Source of the DNA: CAZEYT01 sp964516295
Lineage (GTDB): Bacteria > Verrucomicrobiota > Verrucomicrobiia > Chthoniobacterales > Terrimicrobiaceae
Direction: 5' to 3'
Assembly (NCBI GenBank): GCA_964516295.1
Contig: CAZEYT010000064.1
Span: 1-16,071 of the forward strand
DNA: 16,071 bases
Part shown: positions 9,360 to 16,071 of the stretch, in pieces
How positions within the stretch are numbered: the first letter of the stretch is position 1
Layout of the letters: each line of letters starts with the position of its first letter
The notes under the pieces: generated by a model
Told to the model about the DNA's origin: nothing
Seen by the model: the letters and a program-made list of their open reading frames with translations, nothing else
Databases searched by the model: none
Translations under genes and position numbers: made by a program

Positions 9360-9386
9360 TGTCGAATGCCATCATCCTGAAGCGTG
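9360..9386 (+). promoter_or_regulatory. Candidate ECF42-type promoter
   Basis: TGTCGA at 9360-9365 is followed after exactly 17 bases by CGTG at 9383-9386, 50 bases before the ATG of the DGPF remnant. From memory of the family literature, ECF42 sigma factors recognise a TGTCGA -35 element with a short CG-containing -10 element, and they drive DGPF genes. The box, spacing and position all fit autoregulation of the downstream locus. The downstream sigma gene is broken, so use of this site would need another ECF42 copy in the genome. Confidence 0.45.
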
Positions 9387-9436
9387 TTCCCCTGCGAGTC
9401 CGGGAATTCGCCTGAGACCAAACCAACAAAAAACAC

Positions 9437-10258
9437 ATGCTCTTGTTCAAAGAACCGATCCAGATGTTCACTCAACGAAACGACCCGGCGACAGCGCCCG
9501 AGTATTGGGGCGCGTGGACGGCCTATGTCGATGCGCCATGGTCGCCTCCAGGGTGATGGTCACAGGAGAGGGACTCCAGGGGCCGGAGACCTCGACCCAC
9601 GTGAGTATTCGCGATGGGAAACGCATCGTGCAGGACGGACCCTTTGCTGAGACCAAGGAAATGCTCGGCGGTTTCTTCGTGATCGACGTCCCCGACCTCG
9701 ACGCCGCACTGGTCGGAGCCCTTCGGACGTGGCCGGAGACAGGCGTTCCGGAAAATCCGGAAGCGTGGCTGCTGAAGGCGGCCCGACGGCGTTTGATCGA
9801 CGAGGCACGACACCGGGCCGTTCAAGCACGAACTGATTCGCATCTTGATTGAAGAGCAATCGGAAACGGTGGCACTTCCCGATGAACGGTTGCGTTTGCT
9901 TTTTGTCTGCGCCCACCCGGCCATTGATCCAGCTGTGCGGACGCCCCTCATGCTGCAAACGGTGCTGGGCGTGGAAGCCGACCGCATTGCGTCCGCTTTT
10001 CTGACATCCCCGGCGGCGATGAGTCAGCGGTTGGTGCGGGCGAAGGTGAAAATCCGGGAGGCGCGCATTCCTTTTCACATTCCCGATCCTACCGAGTGGC
10101 CCGAGCGAATCACCTTTGTCCTCGACGCAGTTTATGCCGCCTACGGCACGGGGTGGGACAATTCGCCGACCGCGGATCACACCATCCTATCCTTGAACCG
10201 CGAGGCCATTGAGCTCGGCCGAATGCTCGTCTCGGCACTGCCCGATGAAGCCGAGCCG
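9437..10258 (+). pseudogene. Chimeric remnant of a DGPF (YCII-domain) gene and an ECF42-type sigma factor gene
   Basis: Three frames must be joined to read this locus. From ATG 9437 a DGPF protein starts (MLLFKEPIQMF, then APEYWGAWTAY) but hits a stop after about 39 codons. A one-base-loss frameshift near 9533-9538 moves it to the frame reading GEGLQGPET and then the family signature DGPFAETKEMLGGFF. After DLDAAL (about 9710) the text changes, still in frame, to sigma-factor sequence (LRTWPETGVPENPEAW, ARRRLIDEA). This loses the end of the DGPF gene, any spacer and the start of the sigma gene including most of region 2. A second frameshift lies between 9800 and 9850. The third segment is well conserved ECF42 sequence: PDERLRLLFVCAHPAIDP, then MSQRLVRAKVKIREA (region 4) and YAAYGTGWD. 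Similarity stops after LPDEAE near 10255, so the long C-terminal extension is gone. It cannot make a working sigma factor. The ancestral order, DGPF gene then sigma gene, is typical of ECF42 loci. Confidence 0.85.
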
Positions 10259-10270
10259 CGCCAGCGGAGC

Positions 10271-10345
10271 TGGCAGCGCGTACGGGATTCGAACCCGTGC
10301 ACCAGCCTTGAGAGGGCTGTGTCCTAACCCCTAGACGAACGCGCC
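10271..10345 (-). tRNA. tRNA-Glu (anticodon CTC)
   Basis: Read on the minus strand, the 75 bases fold as a standard tRNA. The acceptor arm is GGCGCGT with ACGCGCT (one G-T pair at the first position), followed by discriminator G and an encoded CCA. The D loop contains TAGGGGTTAGGA. The anticodon stem CAGCC/GGCTG encloses loop CTCTCAA, giving anticodon CTC for GAG (Glu). The T arm is ACGGG-TTCGAAT-CCCGT. The CCA end lies 12 bases from the end of the sigma-factor remnant, and the 5' end faces a good sigma-70 promoter. I see no T-rich hairpin terminator directly downstream. Confidence 0.97.
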
Positions 10346-10358
10346 GTGAAGGAGGGTC

Positions 10359-10386
10359 AGAATAACACCGGGCGTCGGGCTGGCAA
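10359..10386 (-). promoter_or_regulatory. Sigma-70-type promoter of tRNA-Glu
   Basis: On the minus strand TTGCCA (10386 to 10381; five of six match TTGACA) is followed after 16 bases by TATTCT (10364 to 10359; four of six match TATAAT). This would start transcription a few bases before the mature tRNA 5' end at 10345, as expected for a tRNA gene. The spacer is one base shorter than optimal. Confidence 0.6.
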
Positions 10387-10419
10387 GGGTGGAAAATTCT
10401 GCTTAAGTTTCCGGAAAGA

Positions 10420-10659
10420 ATGGTCGTTTATATCAAAACGTGGTGCCCGTGGTGCGTCGAGGCGGTGGATTGGCTGAAGGTCCGGAAGATTTCTTTCCGC
10501 GCGGTCGATGTGCTCGCGGACCGGGAGGCCTATGCGCACATGCGCGAGATTTCCGGACAGTCGCTGACGCCGACGCTGGAAATGCCGGACGGTCAGGTGC
10601 TGGCGGATTTTGATGTCGGGCAACTCGAGCGCTTTTTGAAGAGTCGCGGCGAATTATGA
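10420..10659 (+). CDS. Glutaredoxin-like thiol-disulfide oxidoreductase
   Basis: A small cytoplasmic thioredoxin-fold protein of 79 residues, typical of short glutaredoxins. It opens with a beta strand (VVYIKTW) leading into the redox motif CPWC (Cys9-Cys12) at the start of the first helix. The cis-proline loop is at Thr50-Pro51 (SLTPTLEMPDG), and a DFDV segment near 63-66 precedes the last helix. CPWC differs from the CPYC of classical glutaredoxins but occurs in glutaredoxin and NrdH-like proteins, so the physiological reductant (glutathione or thioredoxin reductase) cannot be settled from sequence. ATG 10420 is chosen because it places the first strand correctly; GGAAAG just before it is too close to act as a normal ribosome binding site. 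Its stop overlaps the next gene's ATG by 4 bases. It is probably divergent from the tRNA-Glu gene with a promoter in 10346-10419, where I see no clear box. Confidence 0.88.
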   Translation: MVVYIKTWCPWCVEAVDWLKVRKISFRAVDVLADREAYAHMREISGQSLTPTLEMPDGQVLADFDVGQLERFLKSRGEL

Positions 10660-11474
10660 TTTCGGACCTCCTGCTCGTCGTCGGGGTTGGGATTTTGTCG
10701 GCGGCCTTGCGGACGTTTCATCATCCGGCGGCGTTCCGAGCCGGAACATTCGGCCTGGTGGCGACGTCATTTCTTGCCGGGTGGCTGCTGGGCGGGAGTC
10801 TGGTCCTCGGGTTTATCTTTGCGGCGACGTGGTTCCTTTTGCCGTGGTTGGAGATTCTCACGCGGGTTCGTCGCATGCGGTTGCCGCTGGATCGCCGCTT
10901 GGAGGAGAGTCCGCCGCCGACCCGGGCGACTTTTCCGATGTTTCAGGAACTCACCGACGAGATCGAAGCCGAGGGTTTCGAATACCTGGACGATGCGAGC
11001 TGGAGTCATGCAGACACGCGCCAGTTCTTTCGACTTTTCAAAAATTCGGATACGCGCGCTATGGGTAGCATCTGTTTTGTGGAGCAGGCGGAGTTTGCCT
11101 TTTACTACATCTCGGTGACATCACGGACGGCGGACGGTCGGGTGTTCCTTACTTGGAACTATCCGTTTTCCTTCGGCCTCCGATTGCCGCCGAACTACTC
11201 CTTGCAGCGAGTGCCGGGGGACCGGTCGATTTCCAGCCTCATCGCGGGTCATGAAGAGCGACTGAAATCCGCCGGCTTGGACTTGGGCGCATTGCGGGAT
11301 CCGGCGGCGGGGGAAGTCATGTCCGAAATGCAGCGGGAACTCCGCGCCCAGCTGGATCACAATCTCGCCTGTGGCCTGCTGAAAAAGGACGGACCGGACA
11401 TGATCCGCTATTCGGTGCGGGGGATGTTTTTCTTGTGGTTTCAGTTTCTACGCGATTTTGTGCGATTCTCATGA
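10656..11474 (+). CDS. Unrecognised membrane protein with a C-terminal soluble domain
   Basis: A 272-residue protein that I cannot assign to a named family. The N-terminal 68 residues are strongly hydrophobic: about 2-19, then 22-44 and 46-66 with a GWLLGGSLVLGF core, giving two or three membrane segments. A basic stretch follows (RVRRMRLPLDRR), which by the positive-inside rule puts the remaining ~200 residues in the cytoplasm. That soluble part has FPMFQELTDEIEAEGFEYL, then strands rich in Phe, Tyr and Trp (AFYYISVTS, FLTWNYPFSFGL), then helices with charged residues (VMSEMQRELRAQL) and a final aromatic stretch (MFFLWFQFLRDFV). The start overlaps the glutaredoxin stop as ATGA, and its own stop overlaps the deoC start in the same way, so the three were one translationally coupled unit. 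No catalytic motif is evident. Confidence 0.85.
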   Translation: MISDLLLVVGVGILSAALRTFHHPAAFRAGTFGLVATSFLAGWLLGGSLVLGFIFAATWFLLPWLEILTRVRRMRLPLDRRLEESPPPTRATFPMFQELTDEIEAEGFEYLDDASWSHADTRQFFRLFKNSDTRAMGSICFVEQAEFAFYYISVTSRTADGRVFLTWNYPFSFGLRLPPNYSLQRVPGDRSISSLIAGHEERLKSAGLDLGALRDPAAGEVMSEMQRELRAQLDHNLACGLLKKDGPDMIRYSVRGMFFLWFQFLRDFVRFS

Positions 11475-11968
11475 ACATCGCCCGCGCCATCGACCATACG
11501 TTGATGAAACCCGACGCCACGCGCGAGGAGATCGTCCGGCTTTGCGCGGAAGTGCGCGCGTTCGGGTTTTTTCAGTGTGTGCGTCAATAGTTCGTGGGGC
11601 GAACTCGCGACGGCCGAGCTGGCGGGATCAGGAGTGGCCGTGGCGGCCGTGACGGGTTTTCGCTCAAGGCCATGCTGTCGTCGGCGAAGGCGTTCGAAAC
11701 GGAAAAAGCGGTCGCGGCCAGTCATTGTTGCTGGAAGCCGGCGCGGCGTTTGTGAAGACCTCGACGGGATTCAGCTCCGGCGGCGCAAGGCTGGATGATG
11801 TGCGTCTGATGGTGAAAACGGTCGGCGGACGGTGCGAGGTGAAGGCCTTCGGCGGCGTTCGCGACCTCGCCTCGGCCCGGGCGATGCTGGGAGCCGGCGC
11901 GACGCGCCTTGGCACATCAAACGGTGTGAAGATCGTTTCGGGGCGAACGCGTCTCCGGCGGCTACTGA
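11471..11968 (+). pseudogene. deoC: Decayed deoxyribose-phosphate aldolase gene
   Basis: DeoC cleaves 2-deoxyribose 5-phosphate to acetaldehyde and glyceraldehyde 3-phosphate. This copy begins normally (MNIARAIDHTLMKPDAT) but one extra T in the six-T run at 11567-11572 shifts the frame and gives a stop soon after. The next frame resumes the family text (VCVNSSWGELA, VAAVTGF). A missing base near 11661 shifts again to MLSSAKAFETEKAVAA. Near 11717-11725 the text jumps straight to LEAGAAFVKTSTGFSSGG, so about 60 residues are deleted. The lost block holds the catalytic Asp (EVDMVIN region) and the Schiff-base Lys (VKVIIET region). The second active-site Lys survives in VKAFGGVRD. The likely original end reads ERVSGGY then TGA at 11966-11968 in yet another frame; without a further shift the open frame runs to 12027 across the convergent gene. 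The deletion alone rules out aldolase activity. Confidence 0.85.
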
Positions 11969-11976
11969 ACGGGCTC

Positions 11977-11992
11977 CCGGCTGTTCAGCCGG
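11977..11992. terminator. 16-bp perfect palindrome between convergent genes (possible weak bidirectional terminator)
   Basis: CCGGCTGTTCAGCCGG reads the same on both strands apart from its two central bases, giving a GC-rich stem of six to seven pairs. It lies between the deoC remnant end (11968) and the convergent 77-residue gene, whose stop codon (11985-11987) is inside it. There is no T run on either side, so termination would be weak or Rho-assisted. Confidence 0.35.
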
Positions 11993-12218
11993 CGGCATTT
12001 TCCAGCCACGCGAGGGCTTTGGTGTAACTCTGACGTTCCAGAAAATGGCGGAGCTGCGGATCGGTCTCCGGCTGAAGATTCGAAACCAGGGAATCCAAAT
12101 GGGCAGCCGCGTCTTTGAGCGCTTGCAGGTGGGCGGCCGGGTCGCGATCACGAAGATCATGGTCGGCGACAATATCCAAGCGGCGCTTCACCGCCGCGTG
12201 CAGATCGTCTGTCGTCAT
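11985..12218 (-). CDS. Small helical protein of unknown function, coupled to smc
   Basis: A 77-residue protein that I do not recognise. It is charged and almost entirely predicted helical: DDLHAAVKRRLDIVADHD, then DPAAHLQALKDAAAHLDSLV, then DPQLRHFLERQSYTKALAWLE. It has no signal peptide, membrane segment or cysteine. Its ATG overlaps the smc stop TGA by 4 bases, so it should be translated together with SMC. The reading frame is open and clean, and its amino-acid make-up is that of a folded protein rather than the Arg/Pro/Ser-rich text of shadow frames here. A role linked to SMC is only suggested by position. It is much shorter than ScpA or ScpB and has no resemblance I can see to either. Confidence 0.7.
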   Translation of the reverse strand: MTTDDLHAAVKRRLDIVADHDLRDRDPAAHLQALKDAAAHLDSLVSNLQPETDPQLRHFLERQSYTKALAWLENAAG

Positions 12219-15200
12219 GAGGGATTCGAGGTTGGGGCTTGGGGAGGTTCGGAGTCGATGGAAGCTTCCCGAAGCTCCTCCGAAACCGGTTCCTCGGGTG
12301 ACAGTTCCGTTTTCTTAAAATCTTCGCTGGCGAGATTTCCGGATTTCCCGAAGGCTTCGGCGACGCTCTTGTTTCCGTTGGGGGAGTCCTCCGGATGGTC
12401 GGTGAATTTGACGCTCACGAGTTTGCTGACGCCGTGTTCTTCCATCGTGACGCCGTAGAGCATGTCGGCCCGGCTGATGGTGCGTTTGTTGTGGGTGATG
12501 ACCACAAACTGGCTTTGACCGACGAATCGGTCGAGGATTTTGATGAACCGGCTGATGTTGGATTCGTCAAGCGGAGCGTCCATTTCGTCCAGCACACAGA
12601 ACGGGCTGGGCTTGACCATGTAAATCGCGAAGAGGAGCGAGACGGCGGTCATGGTACGCTCGCCACCGGAGAGGAGACTGACGCTTTGGAGTTGTTTACC
12701 CGGGGGTTTGGCGATGATTTCGATGCCGCTCTCGAGGGGATCGGAATCATCGACGAGCATGAGATTCGCGCGGCCGCCGCCGAAGAGCTCGGTGAACATC
12801 TCCTGGAAGTTCACGCGGATTTTCTCGAACGTTTCTGCGAAGAGCTCCTTGGTGGTGCGGTTGATTTTCGAGATGACTTCGAGGAGTTCCGCCTTGGAGT
12901 TGACGAGGTCGGCGTTTTGTTTTTCGAGGAAAATGTAACGCTGCTCGAGTTCGTCGAATTCCTGGATGGCATCGACGTTGACCGGTCCCATGGATTCGAC
13001 GCGCTCGGTGAGCTCGGCGACGATTTCCTCGATGCGGTCCCACGGGAGCCCTTCATTTTCGGACGGGAGGGCGGACGGTTCCGGCGCTGTTTCTTCGGCC
13101 CCTTCCGGAGCGGATTCGGCACCCTCTTCGGTTTCCGCAGCCTTGCGTTTGTTCCGGTCGCGGAACGAACAGAGGAGCGCGTAGGTGTCCGGCTCGAAGG
13201 CTTCGAGATCCAGTTGGTAGCGGTGGGAAACGTGATTGCGGATGTTTTCCATGCGCATCTCGGTCTGTGCGGAGCGGACCTCGGTGCGGCTTTTTTCCTC
13301 CTGCAAGTGGACGAGCTGCTGGCGGGCCGAGCGGATGGCGGATTCGAGTCCGTCGGCGTTCGAGTGGACTTCCGCGCGGGCGGCGGCGAGAGCCTCGAGC
13401 TTGGCTTCCTCGGATTCCATGGAGGCTCGCCATTCGGAGATGGAAATGGAGAGCGAGGCGTTTTCGGCGGCGAGGGCTTCGATGCGCGATTCGTAAGTGG
13501 CAATATCCTGCCGGCGGGCGTCGAGGAGTTCGGAAAGTTCCGTGAGGCGGGCCGCCATGGGACCGCGCTGGCGGTGGAGGTTTTCCTGGTTCTGACGTTC
13601 CGTGGCGACGCGGACGCGAACTTCATTGAGACTTTCGGAGGCGGCGCTTTCGCGCTCGCGGGCGACCTGGACGCGAAGCTCGGCCTCTTCGCGGGCGGCG
13701 CGGGCGGCGTCAACGTCCGCGCCAACTTGGGCGATGGTGGCCTCGAGTTCACCGAGTTGAGCAAGACTGGCGCGAAGGGAGTCTTCGATGGCGGCCGACT
13801 CGCGCGCAAACGATGCACGCTTGGCCTCGACCTCGGCAAACTGGCGCTCGGCATGACGGCGTTCGTTTTCGAGCGACGCAGATTCAACCTGAAATGTCTG
13901 GACCATCTCCCGGGCCTGCTTGAGCCGCTCGGCGGCGGTGTCCATGGCCTCGCCGACGCGTGAGCGTTCCGCGGCAAGGGCCTCAAGTCGGGCCGTGGCC
14001 GCATCGAGATCGCGGTCGAGTTCGGCGATTTGCGCCTTGCGGAGAAGGGCGGATTGACCGGTGTTTTCTCCGGATTGTCCGCCCTGGATGACACCGCTGT
14101 GCGCCAAAAACTCCCCGTCCAGTGTTGCAAAAGCGAGCGCGGGGAATTGGGGGCGGAGACGGAAGGCCGCTTCGAGATTTTCCACAATCACGACTCCCGT
14201 GAGCAAGGTGCGGGCAAGCGCGGGACCTTCCCCGTCACCGCCAACGCAGTCCGCCGCCCAACCGAGCACGCCAAACGGGAGCTCGGTGCCGTGGCCATTC
14301 GAGTTGGTGATCCAATCGGTCGGGATTACCGCCGCACGGCCGAGTTTGTTTCGCGACAGCGTGAGAAGTGCGGACTCCGCCATGCTCGGATCGCGGAAGA
14401 TGACGGCCTGGAGAGCCGTGCCCAAAGCGGCCTCGATGGCCGGGATAAACCGCTGCTCGACCTGGATTTGCTGCGCGAGAGCGCCACGGATCGCGGGTTG
14501 GAAAAATGAGGGATTGTCCAGTCCGCGCAAGACCGCCTGCGTGCCCTCGTCGAAGCCCTCGCCCGATTCTTGAAGCTGGCGGAGGATTTCCAGGCGCGAC
14601 TCGATCGCCGCCGCTTCTTTTCCGGCGACATTGAGGACGGCCTCGGCATTTTGGCGGGCCTGCTGGGCCGCTTCGAATCCCGCGGCGGCATCGGCAACCT
14701 CGCCCTGCGCCCGTTCCAGCGAGAGGCGCGAGTGTTCCGCACGGCGGGTGAGGTCTTCGAGGGAGGCGGAAAATTCACCGGCCGAGCGCGTGGCCGAGTC
14801 GGTCTCACTCTGGAGAAGCCGGAGACGGGTCTCCCCCGATTCGCGGCGTCCGGCTGCGGTGGAAATCTCCCCGCGCAACGATCCGAGACGCGCTTCCAAG
14901 CGGGAAATCTCGCTGTTTGCCGACTGGATCTCGCGTTCGACCAGCGTGCGTTCCTCCCGCGCCGCGCGAACGCGGTCGTTCTGCTCATTCAGCGAGGCCT
15001 CGTGCGTGCGAAGCGTCTCAATCATCTGCCCGAGCAGGGAATCCGTCTGCTCGATTTGTTGCTGCTGAGACCGAATTTTTTCCTCCGCCTGGGCGATGTC
15101 GGAACGATGTCGCTCGATGAGCGCCCCGGCTTCGGCCGTGCGTTCCTCGTTGGTCTGAATCCGGTTCTCCGCCGAAAAGATGCGGTTCCTCAGGGTTTGG

Positions 15201-16069
15201 ATCGTGTCGCGCAGCGAAGTCGTCTCGGCATCGAGGGCGCTCAACCGCTCGCGGTAGGCAGCAAGTTCCGTTTCGCGCTGGGAGATTTCCTGTTCGTGAA
15301 CCGAGCGGGCGTCTTCCGTCTGGGCGATGCGGGTGCGAAGGGAATCCAACTCCGTCGCCAATTCCCGGTAATTCCGATGCGAGAGGTGCGTGTCGAAGGT
15401 CCGCAAATCCTGCATGATCGATTGATAACGCCGGGCTTTCGCCGCCTGGCGCTGGAGGGATCCGATCTGGCGTTTGACTTCCTTGATGATGTCTTGGACG
15501 CGAACCAGATTCGCTTCGGTGTATTCGAGTTTGCGGAGGGCTTCTTTTTTTTGCGCCTTGTATTTGGTGATGCCGGCGGCTTCTTCGAAAATCGCCCGGC
15601 GGTCTTCCGGGCGCGAGCTGAGGATCTGGTCGATCTTCCCCTGCTCCATGATCGAGTAAGCGCTCCGGCCGACGCCCGTATCCATGAAAAGCTGATGGAT
15701 GTCCTTGAGACGGCAGGGGGTTTTGTTGAGAAAATACTCGCTCTTTCCGTCGCGGTAGACCCGGCGGGTGATGCGGACTTCGTTCCACTCCACGCCGAGT
15801 TCTTTCTCGCACTCCGAGAAGGTCATCGACACCTCGGCCATGCCCAGCGCCTGGCGACTGTCGGTGCCGCTGAAAATGACGTCCGCCATCTCGCCGCCGC
15901 GCAAGGCTTTGGCGGATTGCTCGCCGAGCACCCAGCGGATCGAGTCCAGCACGTTCGATTTTCCGCAGCCGTTCGGGCCGACGATGGCCGTCACGCCACG
16001 GTGGAAGTTCAAAATCGTCTTCGGCGCGAACGATTTGAAGCCGATGATTTCCAGAGATTGCAGATACAT
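12215..16069 (-). CDS. smc: Chromosome partition protein SMC
   Basis: The ATPase core of the bacterial condensin, which extrudes DNA loops and helps separate sister chromosomes, normally with ScpA and ScpB. The 1284-residue product is complete, starting two bases inside the right edge. The N-terminal head has FKSF at 11-14, Walker A GPNGCGKSN at 31-39, and the conserved FEEAAGITKYK at 161-171. Coiled coils rich in Glu, Arg, Ala and Gln run from about 175 to 495 and 680 to 970, flanking a hinge at about 500-670. The C-terminal head has the ABC signature LSGGER at 1133-1138 (Ser1134), Walker B CVLDEMDAP with Asp1161-Glu1162, then the D-loop and FVVITHNK. Two departures from the usual ~1180 residues stand out: an acidic Pro/Ala-rich stretch at about 975-1006 before the C-terminal head, and a 60-residue acidic tail at 1225-1284. 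The MYLQSLEIIGFKSF start is typical. The promoter lies outside the window. Confidence 0.97.
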   Translation of the reverse strand: MYLQSLEIIGFKSFAPKTILNFHRGVTAIVGPNGCGKSNVLDSIRWVLGEQSAKALRGGEMADVIFSGTDSRQALGMAEVSMTFSECEKELGVEWNEVRITRRVYRDGKSEYFLNKTPCRLKDIHQLFMDTGVGRSAYSIMEQGKIDQILSSRPEDRRAIFEEAAGITKYKAQKKEALRKLEYTEANLVRVQDIIKEVKRQIGSLQRQAAKARRYQSIMQDLRTFDTHLSHRNYRELATELDSLRTRIAQTEDARSVHEQEISQRETELAAYRERLSALDAETTSLRDTIQTLRNRIFSAENRIQTNEERTAEAGALIERHRSDIAQAEEKIRSQQQQIEQTDSLLGQMIETLRTHEASLNEQNDRVRAAREERTLVEREIQSANSEISRLEARLGSLRGEISTAAGRRESGETRLRLLQSETDSATRSAGEFSASLEDLTRRAEHSRLSLERAQGEVADAAAGFEAAQQARQNAEAVLNVAGKEAAAIESRLEILRQLQESGEGFDEGTQAVLRGLDNPSFFQPAIRGALAQQIQVEQRFIPAIEAALGTALQAVIFRDPSMAESALLTLSRNKLGRAAVIPTDWITNSNGHGTELPFGVLGWAADCVGGDGEGPALARTLLTGVVIVENLEAAFRLRPQFPALAFATLDGEFLAHSGVIQGGQSGENTGQSALLRKAQIAELDRDLDAATARLEALAAERSRVGEAMDTAAERLKQAREMVQTFQVESASLENERRHAERQFAEVEAKRASFARESAAIEDSLRASLAQLGELEATIAQVGADVDAARAAREEAELRVQVARERESAASESLNEVRVRVATERQNQENLHRQRGPMAARLTELSELLDARRQDIATYESRIEALAAENASLSISISEWRASMESEEAKLEALAAARAEVHSNADGLESAIRSARQQLVHLQEEKSRTEVRSAQTEMRMENIRNHVSHRYQLDLEAFEPDTYALLCSFRDRNKRKAAETEEGAESAPEGAEETAPEPSALPSENEGLPWDRIEEIVAELTERVESMGPVNVDAIQEFDELEQRYIFLEKQNADLVNSKAELLEVISKINRTTKELFAETFEKIRVNFQEMFTELFGGGRANLMLVDDSDPLESGIEIIAKPPGKQLQSVSLLSGGERTMTAVSLLFAIYMVKPSPFCVLDEMDAPLDESNISRFIKILDRFVGQSQFVVITHNKRTISRADMLYGVTMEEHGVSKLVSVKFTDHPEDSPNGNKSVAEAFGKSGNLASEDFKKTELSPEEPVSEELREASIDSEPPQAPTSNPS

Positions 16070-16071
16070 GG

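Noticed and set aside
9247..9436. Plus-strand open frame extending upstream of the DGPF remnant
   Set aside because: The text before 9538 in that frame is not DGPF-like. The true N-terminus is in a different frame starting at ATG 9437.
9203..9475. 90-codon minus-strand frame across the intergenic region
   Set aside because: It overlaps the TPR gene start in another frame and is antisense to the start of the DGPF remnant. Its composition is odd and no family is recognisable.
9700..9725. A natural DGPF-sigma fusion protein
   Set aside because: The in-frame junction is tempting, but there are frameshifts on both sides, sigma region 2 is largely missing and the 3' end is cut off, so a functional fusion is unlikely.
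10246..10345. Direct repeats of the tRNA 3' end marking an integrated island
   Set aside because: I found no second copy of the tRNA 3' segment in the window and no integrase gene, so an attachment site is not supported.
12395..13963. 522-codon open frame on the plus strand, opposite smc
   Set aside because: It mirrors the coiled-coil codons of smc (Gly, Phe, Asp and Val runs) and shows no domain. The minus-strand frame has every SMC motif.

Overview
This is a GC-rich bacterial chromosome segment (roughly 60% G+C by eye) from a Gram-negative, two-membrane organism, since it encodes a periplasmic alpha-2-macroglobulin and a class A penicillin-binding protein. The look of the SMC protein and the lack of Shine-Dalgarno sequences at the starts fit Verrucomicrobiota or a related PVC lineage. 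That placement is inference, not proof.

Layout. (1) Bases 140-9263, minus strand: a three-gene operon running TPR protein, then a 1869-residue thioester alpha-2-macroglobulin (YfhM type), then penicillin-binding protein 1C (PbpC). The genes overlap by 4 and 19 bases. A plus-strand Rho-independent terminator at 64-92 closes a transcript arriving from outside the window. (2) Bases 9264-10258: an intergenic region with an ECF-like promoter, then a decayed plus-strand locus. A DGPF (YCII-domain) gene is fused by deletion to an ECF42-type sigma factor gene, with two frameshifts and a missing 3' end. The wreck stops 12 bases from the 3' end of a minus-strand tRNA-Glu(CTC) at 10271-10345. (3) Bases 10420-11968, plus strand: a small CPWC glutaredoxin, an unrecognised 272-residue membrane protein and a broken deoC, each overlapping the next by 4 bases. 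(4) Bases 11985-16069, minus strand: complete smc followed by an unrecognised 77-residue helical protein with a 4-base overlap.

How the genes work together. In region 1 the macroglobulin is expected to trap incoming proteases in the periplasm while PBP1C makes or repairs peptidoglycan, a known partnership. The exported TPR protein encoded first in the operon is the less familiar member. Region 4 is chromosome condensation and segregation. Regions 2 and 3 hold two independent gene wrecks within 2.5 kb. This suggests local decay between two intact operons; some single-base frameshifts could be sequencing errors, but the internal deletions and the fusion cannot be explained as one-base errors.

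The strongest leads are the TPR-macroglobulin-PBP1C operon with a non-lipoprotein macroglobulin, the chimeric DGPF/ECF42 fossil with its apparently surviving promoter, the glutaredoxin-coupled membrane protein, and the small protein coupled to smc. I saw no CRISPR array, insertion sequence or complete mobile element.
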